Shown here: in pieces, positions 36,976 to 45,996 of the stretch
Layout: each line of letters opens with the position of its first letter
Position numbering within the stretch: the first letter of the stretch is position 1
Program-made: the position numbers and the translations under genes
Origin: Methanobrevibacter sp.
GTDB lineage: Archaea > Methanobacteriota > Methanobacteria > Methanobacteriales > Methanobacteriaceae
DNA: 64,000 nt
Reading direction: 5' to 3'
NCBI RefSeq assembly: GCF_030539555.1
Contig: NZ_JAUNXX010000004.1
Span: forward strand, 1-64,000
Notes under the pieces: generated by a model
Databases searched by the model: none
What the model was told of the DNA's origin: nothing
Seen by the model: the letters and a program-made list of their open reading frames with translations, nothing else

Positions 36976-38340
36976 ATGCAAAGTAATGATAATTCAAATA
37001 GTGTAGACATAATGCTTGGAAATCCAAAAAAGGCATTGATAAGCATGTCTATACCTTTAATTATCTCATTACTCATTTCCAGCTTATACAATCTTATCGA
37101 TGCGGCTTGGGTGTCCGGTTTGGGAGCCGATGCACTTGCTGGTGTTGGGTTTTTCACACCAATATTTATGATTTTAATAGGTTTCGGCAACGGCCTTGGA
37201 GCAGGTTCTGCTTTTGCAATATCAAAATATATAGGCGAAAACAATAAACTGAAGGCGGATAATGCATCCATTCATTCTATTTTAATTGATATTATCGCAT
37301 CAGTTATAATAACTGTTTCTCTTTTTGTTTTGCTTGTTCCAATATTGAATGCAATGGGTGTAGATCAAACCATTTCTTATGCAACAGATTATGGAAATAT
37401 AGTTGTTTTGGGCTCAATATTCATAATCCTTTCAAATGCTCTTTATGGAATTTACAGAGGTGAAGGAGATTCGACCAGGCCGATGTATGCTATGATTGCA
37501 TCAGCTATTTTGAACATGGTTCTTGATCCTATTTTTATTTATACGTTAAATATGGGAGTTAAAGGAGCTGCCATTGCAACATTAATATCAGCAATTTCTG
37601 TAATTCTGATTTTGCTTTATTGGTTTTATATTAAAAATGACACTTACTTGAAGCCGGTTTTATCTAATTTCAAATATAAAAAGGAAATCGGGTTTGATAT
37701 TATTAAAGTTGGTCTTCCCGCAAGTATCCAGCTTTTAAACAATGCGTTTTTTGCAGCAGTCTTTTCTGCACTTCTTGCGTTTTTATCATCAACAGATTCT
37801 GTAGCTGTTTATTCGACAGGATGGAGGATTGTAATTATAGGAACAACTCCAATTTTAGCTATCGGAACAGCCCTAATCAGTGTCATTGCAGCAAATTACG
37901 GTGCCAAAAACTATAAAAACATTCAAATCGCCCACAGGCATGCAATGAAAATCTCAATAATATTTGCTTTTGCGGTTGCAATCCTGACCAATGTGTTTGC
38001 CGGAGATATCGCTTCAATATTCGCTTCCAGTGGAAGCAGTGTAAGGATAGCTTCTGAACTTACAAGTTTTTTGGCTTGGATTGTAATATATTATCCTACA
38101 ATGGCTGTTGGTGTAGCTTCAACTTATGTTTTCCAGGGTCTCGGTAAAGGAATAACTGCAATGTTTCAGACAATCATGAGGGAAACAGGATTTACAATAT
38201 TCTTTGCTGTATTACTAGGTGTTGTTTTGAATTATGGTGTATGGGGAGCATGGATGGGTATTGTTTTAGGTGAAATAATTTCAAATAATATTACTTTAAT
38301 CTGGGCTGATTGGGAGATTAAAAAGCTTTTGAAAAAATAG
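36976..38340 (+). CDS. MATE-family efflux transporter
   Basis: A 454-aa protein with about 12 membrane helices in two similar halves, typical of cation-coupled MATE exporters. The N-terminus (LIDAAWVSGLGADALAGVGF) shows the family pattern. A TATA box at about 36945-36953 puts the transcript start at the ATG, and no ribosome binding site is seen, so the message is probably leaderless. A short AATAAG/CTTATT hairpin after the stop separates it from the convergent ABC operon. Confidence 0.88.
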   Translation: MQSNDNSNSVDIMLGNPKKALISMSIPLIISLLISSLYNLIDAAWVSGLGADALAGVGFFTPIFMILIGFGNGLGAGSAFAISKYIGENNKLKADNASIHSILIDIIASVIITVSLFVLLVPILNAMGVDQTISYATDYGNIVVLGSIFIILSNALYGIYRGEGDSTRPMYAMIASAILNMVLDPIFIYTLNMGVKGAAIATLISAISVILILLYWFYIKNDTYLKPVLSNFKYKKEIGFDIIKVGLPASIQLLNNAFFAAVFSALLAFLSSTDSVAVYSTGWRIVIIGTTPILAIGTALISVIAANYGAKNYKNIQIAHRHAMKISIIFAFAVAILTNVFAGDIASIFASSGSSVRIASELTSFLAWIVIYYPTMAVGVASTYVFQGLGKGITAMFQTIMRETGFTIFFAVLLGVVLNYGVWGAWMGIVLGEIISNNITLIWADWEIKKLLKK

Positions 38341-38367
38341 AATGAATAATAAGAGATCGCTCCCTTA

Positions 38368-38985
38368 TTAATCAACTTTGTTTATGTCTTTTAGATAGAT
38401 TACATCGTCACATATTGTATTTACCAAATCCATGTCGTGACTTACAAGCAGAAATCCCATATTTCTTTCTTTAACTATCTTTAATACGGAATCCAGGATT
38501 TGTACTTGTGTTATTGCATCCAGCATTGTTGTCATTTCATCAGCAATTAGGAATTTTGTCATAGGATTTAGTGACCTCAAAACGGAGAATCTTTGCAGTT
38601 CTCCTCCAGAAAGTTCCTGCGGAAATCTGGTAAGCCAAGATTTCTGAATACCGAAGTCCTCAAGAAGGTCATCTGGAACTTCCCATGATTCGCCTAATAC
38701 ACTGTCCATTTTCCACTTTGGATTCATAACTTTTTCAGGATGTTGGTAAATTAACTGTACTGGGCAAAACCCTTTTTTTGGGAGTTCTTCACCGTTTAAA
38801 GTAACTCTACCATCAAATTTTTGAACATGGCCTGAAAGAATTTTACACAATGTTGACTTCCCGCTTCCACTATCTCCAACTAAACCGGTTACTTTATTAT
38901 TGTCCAGATATATGTCTATATCTTTTAATATGTAGTTTTTAGCTGAAGGGTATTTAAATGAAATATTCGAACCAATAAGTTCCAT
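38368..38985 (-). CDS. Nickel/peptide ABC transporter ATPase 2 (operon A)
   Basis: A 205-aa ATPase of the DppF/NikE type, shorter than usual because the C-terminal oligopeptide domain is missing. Walker A is GDSGSGKST (37-45), the signature LSGGELQRF is intact, and Walker B is FLIADEMTTMLD. The frame opens at 39003, but the ATG at 38985 comes one base after the partner's stop codon and follows AAGGTG. It is the last gene of operon A and convergent with MATE. A close paralogue lies at 43715-44329. Confidence 0.88.
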   Translation of the reverse strand: MELIGSNISFKYPSAKNYILKDIDIYLDNNKVTGLVGDSGSGKSTLCKILSGHVQKFDGRVTLNGEELPKKGFCPVQLIYQHPEKVMNPKWKMDSVLGESWEVPDDLLEDFGIQKSWLTRFPQELSGGELQRFSVLRSLNPMTKFLIADEMTTMLDAITQVQILDSVLKIVKERNMGFLLVSHDMDLVNTICDDVIYLKDINKVD

Positions 38986-38986
38986 C

Positions 38987-39934
38987 TTATGCACCTTCCT
39001 CATATTTAAAACATCTGACTTTTTTATTTCCTATGCCGATAAGTTGAGGCCGTTCACTCTTACATCTGTCGAATGCCATTTCGCATCTGTCGTAGTATGG
39101 GCATCCGTTTGGTATTTCGCCGTGTAGTGGTTGGTGGCCTTTGGTCAGTTCGAATCCGTTTGCAGGCAGTGCTTTGTATAGTGCTTTGGTGTATGGGTGG
39201 AGCAGGTTTTCTCCATCTCCTGTGAAGTCTTCTTTCAGTGCTATTTCGATTACGTATCCTGAGTAGAATATTCCTATTCTGTCTGCTACTTCCAGTGCGG
39301 CGTGTATGTCGTGTGTGATTAGGAGTACTCCGATTCCGTCTTTTTTCATGTGTTTGAAGTGATTTAATGTTTCCTGTACTGTTTTTTCGTCCAGTCCTGG
39401 TGTTGGCTCATCTGCTACGACGAGTTTTGGATCAGACAGTAGTGCTGTTGAGACGAGTACTCTTCTTGCCATTCCTCTGGATAGCTGGAAGGGGTACATG
39501 CCATCCACTTCGGGACCTAAATTATAATGCTCAAAGATTTCCCTTTGCTGTTGCTTTTTTTGTTTTTTCTCTTCTTCACTTTCGGTGTGTCCGATTGCCT
39601 GGTCGGATATTTTCATCAGAGGATCAAGGAAGTTCACGGATTGGGGCACAAGTACTATGTCCTTTCCCCTTATCGCCTCTTTATCTGCTTGTGACAATTC
39701 CTTTCCTTTGTATTTTATTTTTCCGTTTAGGTTTGCGTTTTCAGGCAGTATTCCGAATATTGCATGTGCAAGAAGGCTTTTTCCAGATCCGCTTGAGCCC
39801 AGTACTGCCAGTATTTCTCCTTCGGATATATCTAAAGTTAAATCGGTGATAACTTTTAAATCTCTTTGATTTAAACCTTTAGTATATTGAATGAATGAAA
39901 TCGATACGTTTTCAACATCTAATAATTTCTCCAT
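38987..39934 (-). CDS. Nickel/peptide ABC transporter ATPase 1 (operon A), LSRG variant
   Basis: A 315-aa ATPase of the DppD/NikD type with Walker A GSSGSGKS, Walker B LVVADEPTPGLD and the C-terminal cysteine motif (CPYYDRCEMAFDRC) of this subfamily. The signature motif reads LSRGM, with Arg at position 153, where the near-identical paralogue in operon B has LSGGM. The change is one base (GGA to AGA). The signature glycines contact ATP, so activity may be reduced. ATG follows GGTGAT. Confidence 0.88.
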   Translation of the reverse strand: MEKLLDVENVSISFIQYTKGLNQRDLKVITDLTLDISEGEILAVLGSSGSGKSLLAHAIFGILPENANLNGKIKYKGKELSQADKEAIRGKDIVLVPQSVNFLDPLMKISDQAIGHTESEEEKKQKKQQQREIFEHYNLGPEVDGMYPFQLSRGMARRVLVSTALLSDPKLVVADEPTPGLDEKTVQETLNHFKHMKKDGIGVLLITHDIHAALEVADRIGIFYSGYVIEIALKEDFTGDGENLLHPYTKALYKALPANGFELTKGHQPLHGEIPNGCPYYDRCEMAFDRCKSERPQLIGIGNKKVRCFKYEEGA

Positions 39935-39942
39935 GTTATCAC

Positions 39943-40806
39943 CTATTCATTTGCACTTGTCGGATCAAGTATTTTCTTGATATTTTCTCCGGCAATATCA
40001 AATAACAATACAATTATCAGTAATGCCAAACCAGGGAATAATGCCAGCCACCAGTCACCTGTTGCAAGATATTTCATTGATTCTGATAAAATAATACCGA
40101 TTGCAGGCTCGTGTGGTGATAAACCGAATCCCAGGAATGTCACGCTTGCTTCGTGCATGATTGCATGAGGGAAAATTAAAATTGTTCCAACAATTATCTG
40201 AGTAATCACTAAAGGAATTATATGCTTTCTTGCAATCCAAATCTTTGATTTTCCAAATCTTTCGGATAATTTAACAAAATCGGATGTTTGGATTTGTTTG
40301 ATTTCCGCTCTTAAAACTCTTGCAAGTGATGTCCAGTGTGTTACTGCAACACCCATTGATACACCAAAAGCTCCACCACCCAAAGCAATGGAAATTAAAA
40401 TAATCAGCAGGATGTGGGGAATTGACAGGAATAAATCAATTAACCATGAAACTATGCCATCAAGGAACTTATTTGTACTTCCGATTAATGCCATGGCAAT
40501 AGCGATTAAACTACTTAAAATTGATGCTGCAGCACCAATCTGCACACTTAATCCCAATCCTTTCAACGTACGTGTAAACATGTCTCTGCCCATCCAGTCA
40601 GTACCGAATAAATGTTCGAAGGATGGGGGTTGATTCATTGCTTTAAAATTTGTGGTAATGCTTCCTGAATCAATCAGTAAACTTGAAATCACAATAACAA
40701 CCAATATAAACACGGTTATTCCGATGGTTAACAGAGTTTTAGTTCTTAAATTCATGTTTGCAATTGGATTATAAATACTGCCTTTTTCTGAGCTAACCAT
40801 CTTCAT
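39943..40806 (-). CDS. Nickel/peptide ABC transporter permease C (operon A)
   Basis: A 287-aa DppC/NikC-type permease. About six membrane helices are visible, with the N-terminal cytoplasmic lead, the family segment FGTDWMGRDMFTR and the coupling loop (EIKQIQTSDFVKLSERFGKS). It overlaps the upstream permease gene by 14 bases. ATG 40800 is an alternative start with better spacing from GGAGAG. Confidence 0.88.
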   Translation of the reverse strand: MKMVSSEKGSIYNPIANMNLRTKTLLTIGITVFILVVIVISSLLIDSGSITTNFKAMNQPPSFEHLFGTDWMGRDMFTRTLKGLGLSVQIGAAASILSSLIAIAMALIGSTNKFLDGIVSWLIDLFLSIPHILLIILISIALGGGAFGVSMGVAVTHWTSLARVLRAEIKQIQTSDFVKLSERFGKSKIWIARKHIIPLVITQIIVGTILIFPHAIMHEASVTFLGFGLSPHEPAIGIILSESMKYLATGDWWLALFPGLALLIIVLLFDIAGENIKKILDPTSANE

Positions 40807-41782
40807 TACTCTCCTTAATTCTTGGGTCTACGAAATTATAAATCAAATCAGCAATTAAATTACCACAGTATACAAATATTGCACTGAAAATTACAATTCC
40901 TAAGAGTAACGGCACATCACTTTTAAGACCTGCTGAAACCGCTGCCTGTCCTATTCCAGGATAAGTGAATATCTGTTCCACAAGTACTGTACCTCCGAAT
41001 AATTCTGAAAATCCTAAAAACTGTAATGTAATTGCTGGAAGTAAAACATTTCTTATCCCATGTCTTTTAATTAAATTCCAACCACTTTCACCTCTTGCTT
41101 TTGCAAATAAGAAATAATCACTGTTCATTTCTTCAATCAATTTATCACGGGTGTATAATGCAATTGATGCTACTCCAACAATACTTAATGTGACCATTGG
41201 AAGTATTAAACGATTTAACCAATCCCAGAAGGTAACGCTGTCACTTAATCTTCCAATTGGAACTCCTAAACCTGTCGGGAACCATCCAAGATATACACTG
41301 AATATCATTAAAATGATTAATGCAATCCAAAAGACCGGTGCTGATTGTAAGATGTAACAATAAACTTTAATTGCTTTGTCAACAATGGTGTCTTTTTTGA
41401 ATCCGGCTACAACTCCTAATAAAAATCCTAAAATTCCTGACAGTACCCATGAGGATAACATCAGTGCCAATGACGCCATAAATCTTTCTTTAATAACGTC
41501 GATTACAGGTATTCTGAATATAAGTGATGTTCCCAAATCACCTTTGGCGATGTTTCCTAACCAGTTGAGTATTTTTGTGGTTATCGGTTCATGGACACCC
41601 CAATATGCTTCTAATTTGGCTATCTGGTCTTGGGAAATAATAACATTGCTTATATATGTTTTTACAGGATTTATTGGAGACATGTCTATGAGTAAAAAGC
41701 TTAACAGGATGACAAAAATAAGCAAGATTGCAAATCTGACAATCTTTTTTCCTAAAAATTTCAATAATCTTTCATAGTTCAT
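40793..41782 (-). CDS. Nickel/peptide ABC transporter permease B (operon A)
   Basis: A 329-aa DppB/NikB-type permease with six helices. It carries the conserved segment GDLGTSLIFRIPVIDVI after the first helix and the EAA-like coupling loop (YFLFAKARGESGWNLIKRHG). It partners permease C, with the two genes overlapping. It starts 74 bases after the binding-protein gene of the same operon. Confidence 0.88.
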   Translation of the reverse strand: MNYERLLKFLGKKIVRFAILLIFVILLSFLLIDMSPINPVKTYISNVIISQDQIAKLEAYWGVHEPITTKILNWLGNIAKGDLGTSLIFRIPVIDVIKERFMASLALMLSSWVLSGILGFLLGVVAGFKKDTIVDKAIKVYCYILQSAPVFWIALIILMIFSVYLGWFPTGLGVPIGRLSDSVTFWDWLNRLILPMVTLSIVGVASIALYTRDKLIEEMNSDYFLFAKARGESGWNLIKRHGIRNVLLPAITLQFLGFSELFGGTVLVEQIFTYPGIGQAAVSAGLKSDVPLLLGIVIFSAIFVYCGNLIADLIYNFVDPRIKESNEDG

Positions 41783-41855
41783 CTATAAAACTCCTATAAA
41801 AAGGGAAAAAGAGGTGAGTTAAATTATATGAAATTTAACTCATTAGTTCAACTGT

Positions 41856-43475
41856 CTATTTTTCTATTGAGGAAACACGGGTCCAATCGTATATGTTACC
41901 GAATATATCTCCTCCGTGTGGTTGAATGAGTGCTGTATCCGTGGATATGTTTAAACTTTCGTCAACAAAGTATCCATATTTGATTTCTCCAGCCCATAAC
42001 CATGCAGCATCACCTTTAGGTGAAACACCTGTGCTTCCATCCCAAGAAGCAGCAGACCATTCAGCAAATGAGGAATTTCTGTCCATTCCCATAGCTTTGT
42101 CCATGTGAGCATCTACAACACTGTTGTTGTAGTGTCCTGGGTTTCCGATTCCGTCAGTGAAACTGCTGCTGTAATATTCACCTTTCATTGTTGAAGGGTC
42201 GGTTGAACCGTATCCCCATACAACAAGATCACTGTATTCATGTTTGTAAATTTCATCCCATTCTGCACCGGTTGCATTGATTTCTATTCCAAACTCTTTT
42301 GCTTGTTCACTAATCATTACAGCAATAGCTTGTCTTTCAGGTGCTGATGCGGAGTAGTATACATTAAGTGATGCTTTGGTACCGTTTTTCTCTACGATTC
42401 CATCGCCGTCAGTATCTTTCCATCCGGATGCATTTAAAAGTTCTTTAGCTTTTGTAATGTTACCGTCTTCGATTGCAGATTCGTTATTTGCCCATGGTAA
42501 TGAGTGAGATACTCCATCGTAGTTAGGATATCCGAATCCGTTTAATGCTCCTTCAGCAATAGCGGTTCTGTTAATACCATAGTTTAAAGCTTGTCTTACT
42601 GCTTTGTCTGCGGTTACATTGTTACCTACAGGTGCGTCATCTTTCATTTCACCTGTGTTGTTGGTCATTGGGAAGGAAATACCTCTTACGTCAATGGTGT
42701 CTAGTAATTCCATTGTGTATCCGTCAACAGTTTCATTTGCGTATGCTAATGGTACTGCTGCAACATCCACTTCTTTGTTTTTAGCAGCATTGAATGCAGC
42801 TTCATTTTGTGCAAATAATATGGTTAATTTATTGAATTCAGGTTGTTTTCCATAGTAATCTGGGTTTTTCTCTAAGATTACTTGTTGGCCTTTGTCCCAT
42901 TGTACGAATTTGTATGGTCCAGATCCGATTGGGTTGGATCCATAAGTTTCGTTGTTGTATGAATCAGATGGCACAATACCTAAGTATGCTAATTTATCAA
43001 CAAATGATGAATCGGATTGGTTTAATTCAAATTTGACTGTAGTCTTATCTACTGCAGTAGCTTTAATGAAATTGCTGAAATCCAATTCGCTTGTTCCATT
43101 GTTTTTAGCTTCGTTATATGTGAATGCAACGTCTTCAGCGTCTAAAGTGGTGTTATCTGTAAATTTAACTCCATCTCTGATTTTTACAGTATATTCTGTA
43201 AAGTTGCTGTTTGCTGTCCAATTTGTTGCCAAATCGTTTCTATAATTCATGTCGGGGGTCATTTTCAATAATGTTGATTGAATTAATGGTTCTGCTAAGT
43301 AGTTCCACCCGAGTATAGGATCGAAACCTGATTCAGGTTCTCCTCCATGACTGTAAGCGGCAACTACAAGTTCGTCGTCAGCTCTTTCAGGACTGGATTG
43401 TCCCATAAAGATTGCTCCGCCTATAATTGCGATTATTATTACGGCGATAATTCCAATAATGTATTTTTGATCCAT
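41856..43475 (-). CDS. Nickel/peptide ABC transporter binding protein (operon A)
   Basis: A 539-aa SBP_bac_5-type binding protein anchored by one N-terminal helix (YIIGIIAVIIIAIIGGAIFM). It shows the family phrases DGVKFTDNTTLDAEDVAFTYNEA and NPIGSGPYKFVQWDKGQQVILEKNPDYYG. A DTDGDGIVE segment resembles a calcium-binding loop. Ligand is uncertain: nickel chelate or peptide. ATG follows GGAG. The promoter region contains three copies of the AAGTATTACTT palindrome. Confidence 0.88.
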   Translation of the reverse strand: MDQKYIIGIIAVIIIAIIGGAIFMGQSSPERADDELVVAAYSHGGEPESGFDPILGWNYLAEPLIQSTLLKMTPDMNYRNDLATNWTANSNFTEYTVKIRDGVKFTDNTTLDAEDVAFTYNEAKNNGTSELDFSNFIKATAVDKTTVKFELNQSDSSFVDKLAYLGIVPSDSYNNETYGSNPIGSGPYKFVQWDKGQQVILEKNPDYYGKQPEFNKLTILFAQNEAAFNAAKNKEVDVAAVPLAYANETVDGYTMELLDTIDVRGISFPMTNNTGEMKDDAPVGNNVTADKAVRQALNYGINRTAIAEGALNGFGYPNYDGVSHSLPWANNESAIEDGNITKAKELLNASGWKDTDGDGIVEKNGTKASLNVYYSASAPERQAIAVMISEQAKEFGIEINATGAEWDEIYKHEYSDLVVWGYGSTDPSTMKGEYYSSSFTDGIGNPGHYNNSVVDAHMDKAMGMDRNSSFAEWSAASWDGSTGVSPKGDAAWLWAGEIKYGYFVDESLNISTDTALIQPHGGDIFGNIYDWTRVSSIEK

Positions 43476-43527
43476 TATGTTTTCTCCATAATTTTAAAAT
43501 TTTAATTGTTATTATAAGTTTATAAAA

Positions 43528-43638
43528 AAGTATTATTTTAATTAATAACAATTGATTAAATATTATTATTTAAGTATATTTAAATATTTCTAAATTAAGT
43601 ATTACTTTAATTAGAATTTTATAAAAAAAGTATTAATT
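43528..43638. promoter_or_regulatory. AAGTATTACTT operator cluster, operon A promoter
   Basis: The odd-length palindrome AAGTA-T-TACTT occurs exactly at 43597-43607, with variants AAGTATTATTT at 43528-43538 and AAGTATTAATT at 43628-43638. The last two are 31 bases apart, start to start. All lie in the 240-base gap upstream of the binding-protein gene, the first one beside a TATA-like TTTTATAAAC on the minus strand. Confidence 0.6.
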
Positions 43639-43714
43639 ATTACAAATTTTTGGATAATTTATATACGTTGTATTATTTTTAGGTGAGGTAGTTTAAAATT
43701 AGGGATATTAATGA

Positions 43715-44329
43715 TTAGGCACCATTAATATCTTTTAAATATATTCTGTCGTCACAGATTGTATCAACTAAATCCATATCGTGACTTACAAGCAGAAATC
43801 CCATGTTTCTTTTTTTAACTATCTTCAAAACGGAATCCAGGATTTGTGCTTGTGTTATTGCATCAAGCATTGTTGTCATTTCATCTGCAATCAGGAATTT
43901 TGTATTCGGATTCAGTGATCTTACAACTGAAAATCTTTGCAGTTCTCCACCGGATAATTCTTGGGGAAATCGTGTTAACCATGATTTTTGAATTCCGAAT
44001 TCGGATAATGCCTCATCACTAACGTCCCATGATTCTTCTAAAACTTGTTTCATTTTCCATTTTGGATTCATAACTTTTTCGGGATGTTGATAAATCAGTT
44101 GAACAGGCTTAAATCCATTTTTAGGAAGAGGATGCTCATCTAATGTAACGCTACCTTCGTATTTAGTCACGTATCCTGATAAAATTTTACATAATGTTGA
44201 CTTTCCGCTACCGCTGTCTCCAATCAGTCCAATGATTTTCTTATTGTCTAATTCAAGGTTAATGTCTTTTAATAAGTAATTTTTAGCAGATGGGTATTTA
44301 AATGAAATATTCTCAGCCTTAAGTTTCAT
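43715..44329 (-). CDS. Nickel/peptide ABC transporter ATPase 2 (set B)
   Basis: A 204-aa short DppF/NikE-type ATPase, close paralogue of that at 38368. Walker A is GDSGSGKST, the signature is LSGGELQRF, and Walker B is FLIADEMTTMLD. ATG at 44329 lies one base after the partner's stop. With the upstream ATPase it forms a two-gene unit transcribed away from the GNAT gene at 45.4 kb. The permeases and binding protein of set B are on the other strand at 47-50.5 kb. Confidence 0.88.
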   Translation of the reverse strand: MKLKAENISFKYPSAKNYLLKDINLELDNKKIIGLIGDSGSGKSTLCKILSGYVTKYEGSVTLDEHPLPKNGFKPVQLIYQHPEKVMNPKWKMKQVLEESWDVSDEALSEFGIQKSWLTRFPQELSGGELQRFSVVRSLNPNTKFLIADEMTTMLDAITQAQILDSVLKIVKKRNMGFLLVSHDMDLVDTICDDRIYLKDINGA

Positions 44330-44330
44330 A

Positions 44331-45278
44331 TTATGCACCTTCCTCATATTTAAAGCATCTAATTTTTTTATCGCCTAAATCTATTAATTCTGGTCTTTCT
44401 TCCCTACATCTATCGAATCTCATTTCGCACCTGTCATAATAAGGACATCCTTTTTGTATTTCTCCGTGTAGTGGTTGGTGTCCTTTGATTATTTCGAATC
44501 CATTTGCGGGCAGTGCCTTGTATAGTGCTTTGGTGTATGGGTGGAGCAGGTTTTCTCCCTCACCACTGAAATCTTCTGTTTTGGCAATTTCGATTACGTA
44601 TCCTGAGTAGAATATTCCGATTCTGTCTGCTACTTCCAGTGCGGCGTGTATGTCGTGTGTGATTAGGAGTACTCCGATTCCGTCTTCTTTCATGTGTTTA
44701 AAGTGGTTTAATGTTTCTTGTACTGTTTTTTCGTCGAGTCCTGGTGTTGGTTCGTCTGCTACGACGAGTTTTGGGTCGGATAGTAGTGCTGTTGATACGA
44801 GTACTCTTCTTGCCATTCCTCCTGATAGCTGGAATGGATACATGTTGTCGACATCGGGACCAAGATTGTAGTGTTCAAAGATTTCTCTTTGCTTTAGTTT
44901 CTTTTGTTTTTTCTCTTCGTCTGTTTCTGTGTGTCCGATTGCCTGGTCGGATATTTTCATTAGGGGGTCAAGGAAGTTTACTGATTGTGGTACGAGTACT
45001 ATGTCTTTTCCTCTGATTTCTTCTTTGTCTTTTTGTGTGAGTTCTTTTCCTTTGTATTTTATTTTTCCGTTTAGGTTTGCATTTTCTGGAAGTATTCCGA
45101 ATATTGCATGTGCTAGAAGGCTTTTTCCAGATCCACTTGAACCCAAAACTGCCAATATCTCTCCTTCGGATATGTCCAATGTCAAATCGGTGATGACTTT
45201 TAAATCTCTTTGATTTAGTCCTTTTGTGTATTGTATGAATGAAATTGAAACATTTTCAACATCTAATAATTTTTCCAT
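44331..45278 (-). CDS. Nickel/peptide ABC transporter ATPase 1 (set B)
   Basis: A 315-aa DppD/NikD-type ATPase, nearly identical to the one at 38987 over most of its length, but with the normal signature LSGGM. Walker A is GSSGSGKS, Walker B LVVADEPTPGLD, and the C-terminal cysteine motif is CPYYDRCEMRFDRC. The frame opens at 45299, but AAAGGTGATTTA precedes ATG 45278. The paired palindromes at 45373 and 45405 lie between it and the divergent GNAT gene. Confidence 0.9.
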   Translation of the reverse strand: MEKLLDVENVSISFIQYTKGLNQRDLKVITDLTLDISEGEILAVLGSSGSGKSLLAHAIFGILPENANLNGKIKYKGKELTQKDKEEIRGKDIVLVPQSVNFLDPLMKISDQAIGHTETDEEKKQKKLKQREIFEHYNLGPDVDNMYPFQLSGGMARRVLVSTALLSDPKLVVADEPTPGLDEKTVQETLNHFKHMKEDGIGVLLITHDIHAALEVADRIGIFYSGYVIEIAKTEDFSGEGENLLHPYTKALYKALPANGFEIIKGHQPLHGEIQKGCPYYDRCEMRFDRCREERPELIDLGDKKIRCFKYEEGA

Positions 45279-45372
45279 TAAATCACCTTTATCTTTCAAA
45301 GATTTTCAAATGATAAATTTTATATACTAATTTGTACTTTATCAATATTAAAGTTATTCAAAATTTATAAAA

Positions 45373-45415
45373 AAGTATTACTTTTTACATAATAATGTTA
45401 TTAAATGTAATACTT
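45373..45415. promoter_or_regulatory. Paired AAGTATTACTT operators, divergent promoter
   Basis: AAGTATTACTT at 45373-45383 and ATGTAATACTT at 45405-45415 are 32 bases apart start to start, about three helical turns. They lie in the gap between the ATPase unit (minus) and GNAT 1 (plus), so a single regulator could control both. The second site ends five bases before the first possible GNAT start codon. Confidence 0.65.
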
Positions 45416-45432
45416 TTTTTATGGGGTTAAAA

Positions 45433-45996
45433 ATGAAGGTTATTATTAGGAAATTGGTTGATGATTCTAAGCAAATTCAAGATGTCCAAAAATTTTTATT
45501 TAAAATGATTAAACTTGAATTTGGTTATGATTATGTTCCAGAATGGCATCAGGACATAATAAAAATGGATGAATATTATATTAATCCTAACAGAAATAAT
45601 TTTTTTATAGCCTATAGTGAAGAAACTGGTGAAATATTGGCAACAATTGGTATTCGTGCTTATGATAAAGATTTTTTAGAATTTATGCATTTATACTCAA
45701 AAGATACTACCTCCAGTATTTGGAGATTGTTTGTTGATAGAAGATGTCGCCGTTGTGGCTTGGCCTCCAAAATGTTTAGTATTGCCGAGAATTTTGCAAA
45801 TAACATGGGCTATGACGATATTTACTTGCATACTCATAAAACATTGCCTGGGGCTATTCAATTTTGGAAAAAGATGGGCTTTGTTGTTGCTTTAGATGCA
45901 GATGATGAACTTGAAACTGTTCATATGGATAAAAAAATAGTCGGATTGGATATTAACCCTTTAGCTAATGATTTTTCTTATGCTGTAAAATTATGA
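45433..45996 (+). CDS. GNAT acetyltransferase 1
   Basis: A 187-aa GNAT-fold N-acetyltransferase. The acetyl-CoA loop is RRCRRCGLASKM, preceded by the strand SSIWRLFVD. A conserved N-terminal segment (EYYINPNRNNFFIAY) is shared with GNAT 2 at 50.6 kb. An added C-terminal tail of about 17 residues overlaps the end of the convergent QueG-like gene by six bases. The frame opens at 45421; ATG 45433 follows GGGG. The substrate is unknown; linkage to the transporter suggests the transported compound or a chelator. Confidence 0.8.
   Translation: MKVIIRKLVDDSKQIQDVQKFLFKMIKLEFGYDYVPEWHQDIIKMDEYYINPNRNNFFIAYSEETGEILATIGIRAYDKDFLEFMHLYSKDTTSSIWRLFVDRRCRRCGLASKMFSIAENFANNMGYDDIYLHTHKTLPGAIQFWKKMGFVVALDADDELETVHMDKKIVGLDINPLANDFSYAVKL

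Noticed and set aside
39367-39869. Long plus-strand frames opposite the ABC ATPase gene, also repeated at 44711-45213
   Set aside because: They are mirror frames of the two similar ATPase genes. Their similarity to each other follows from the ATPase similarity.
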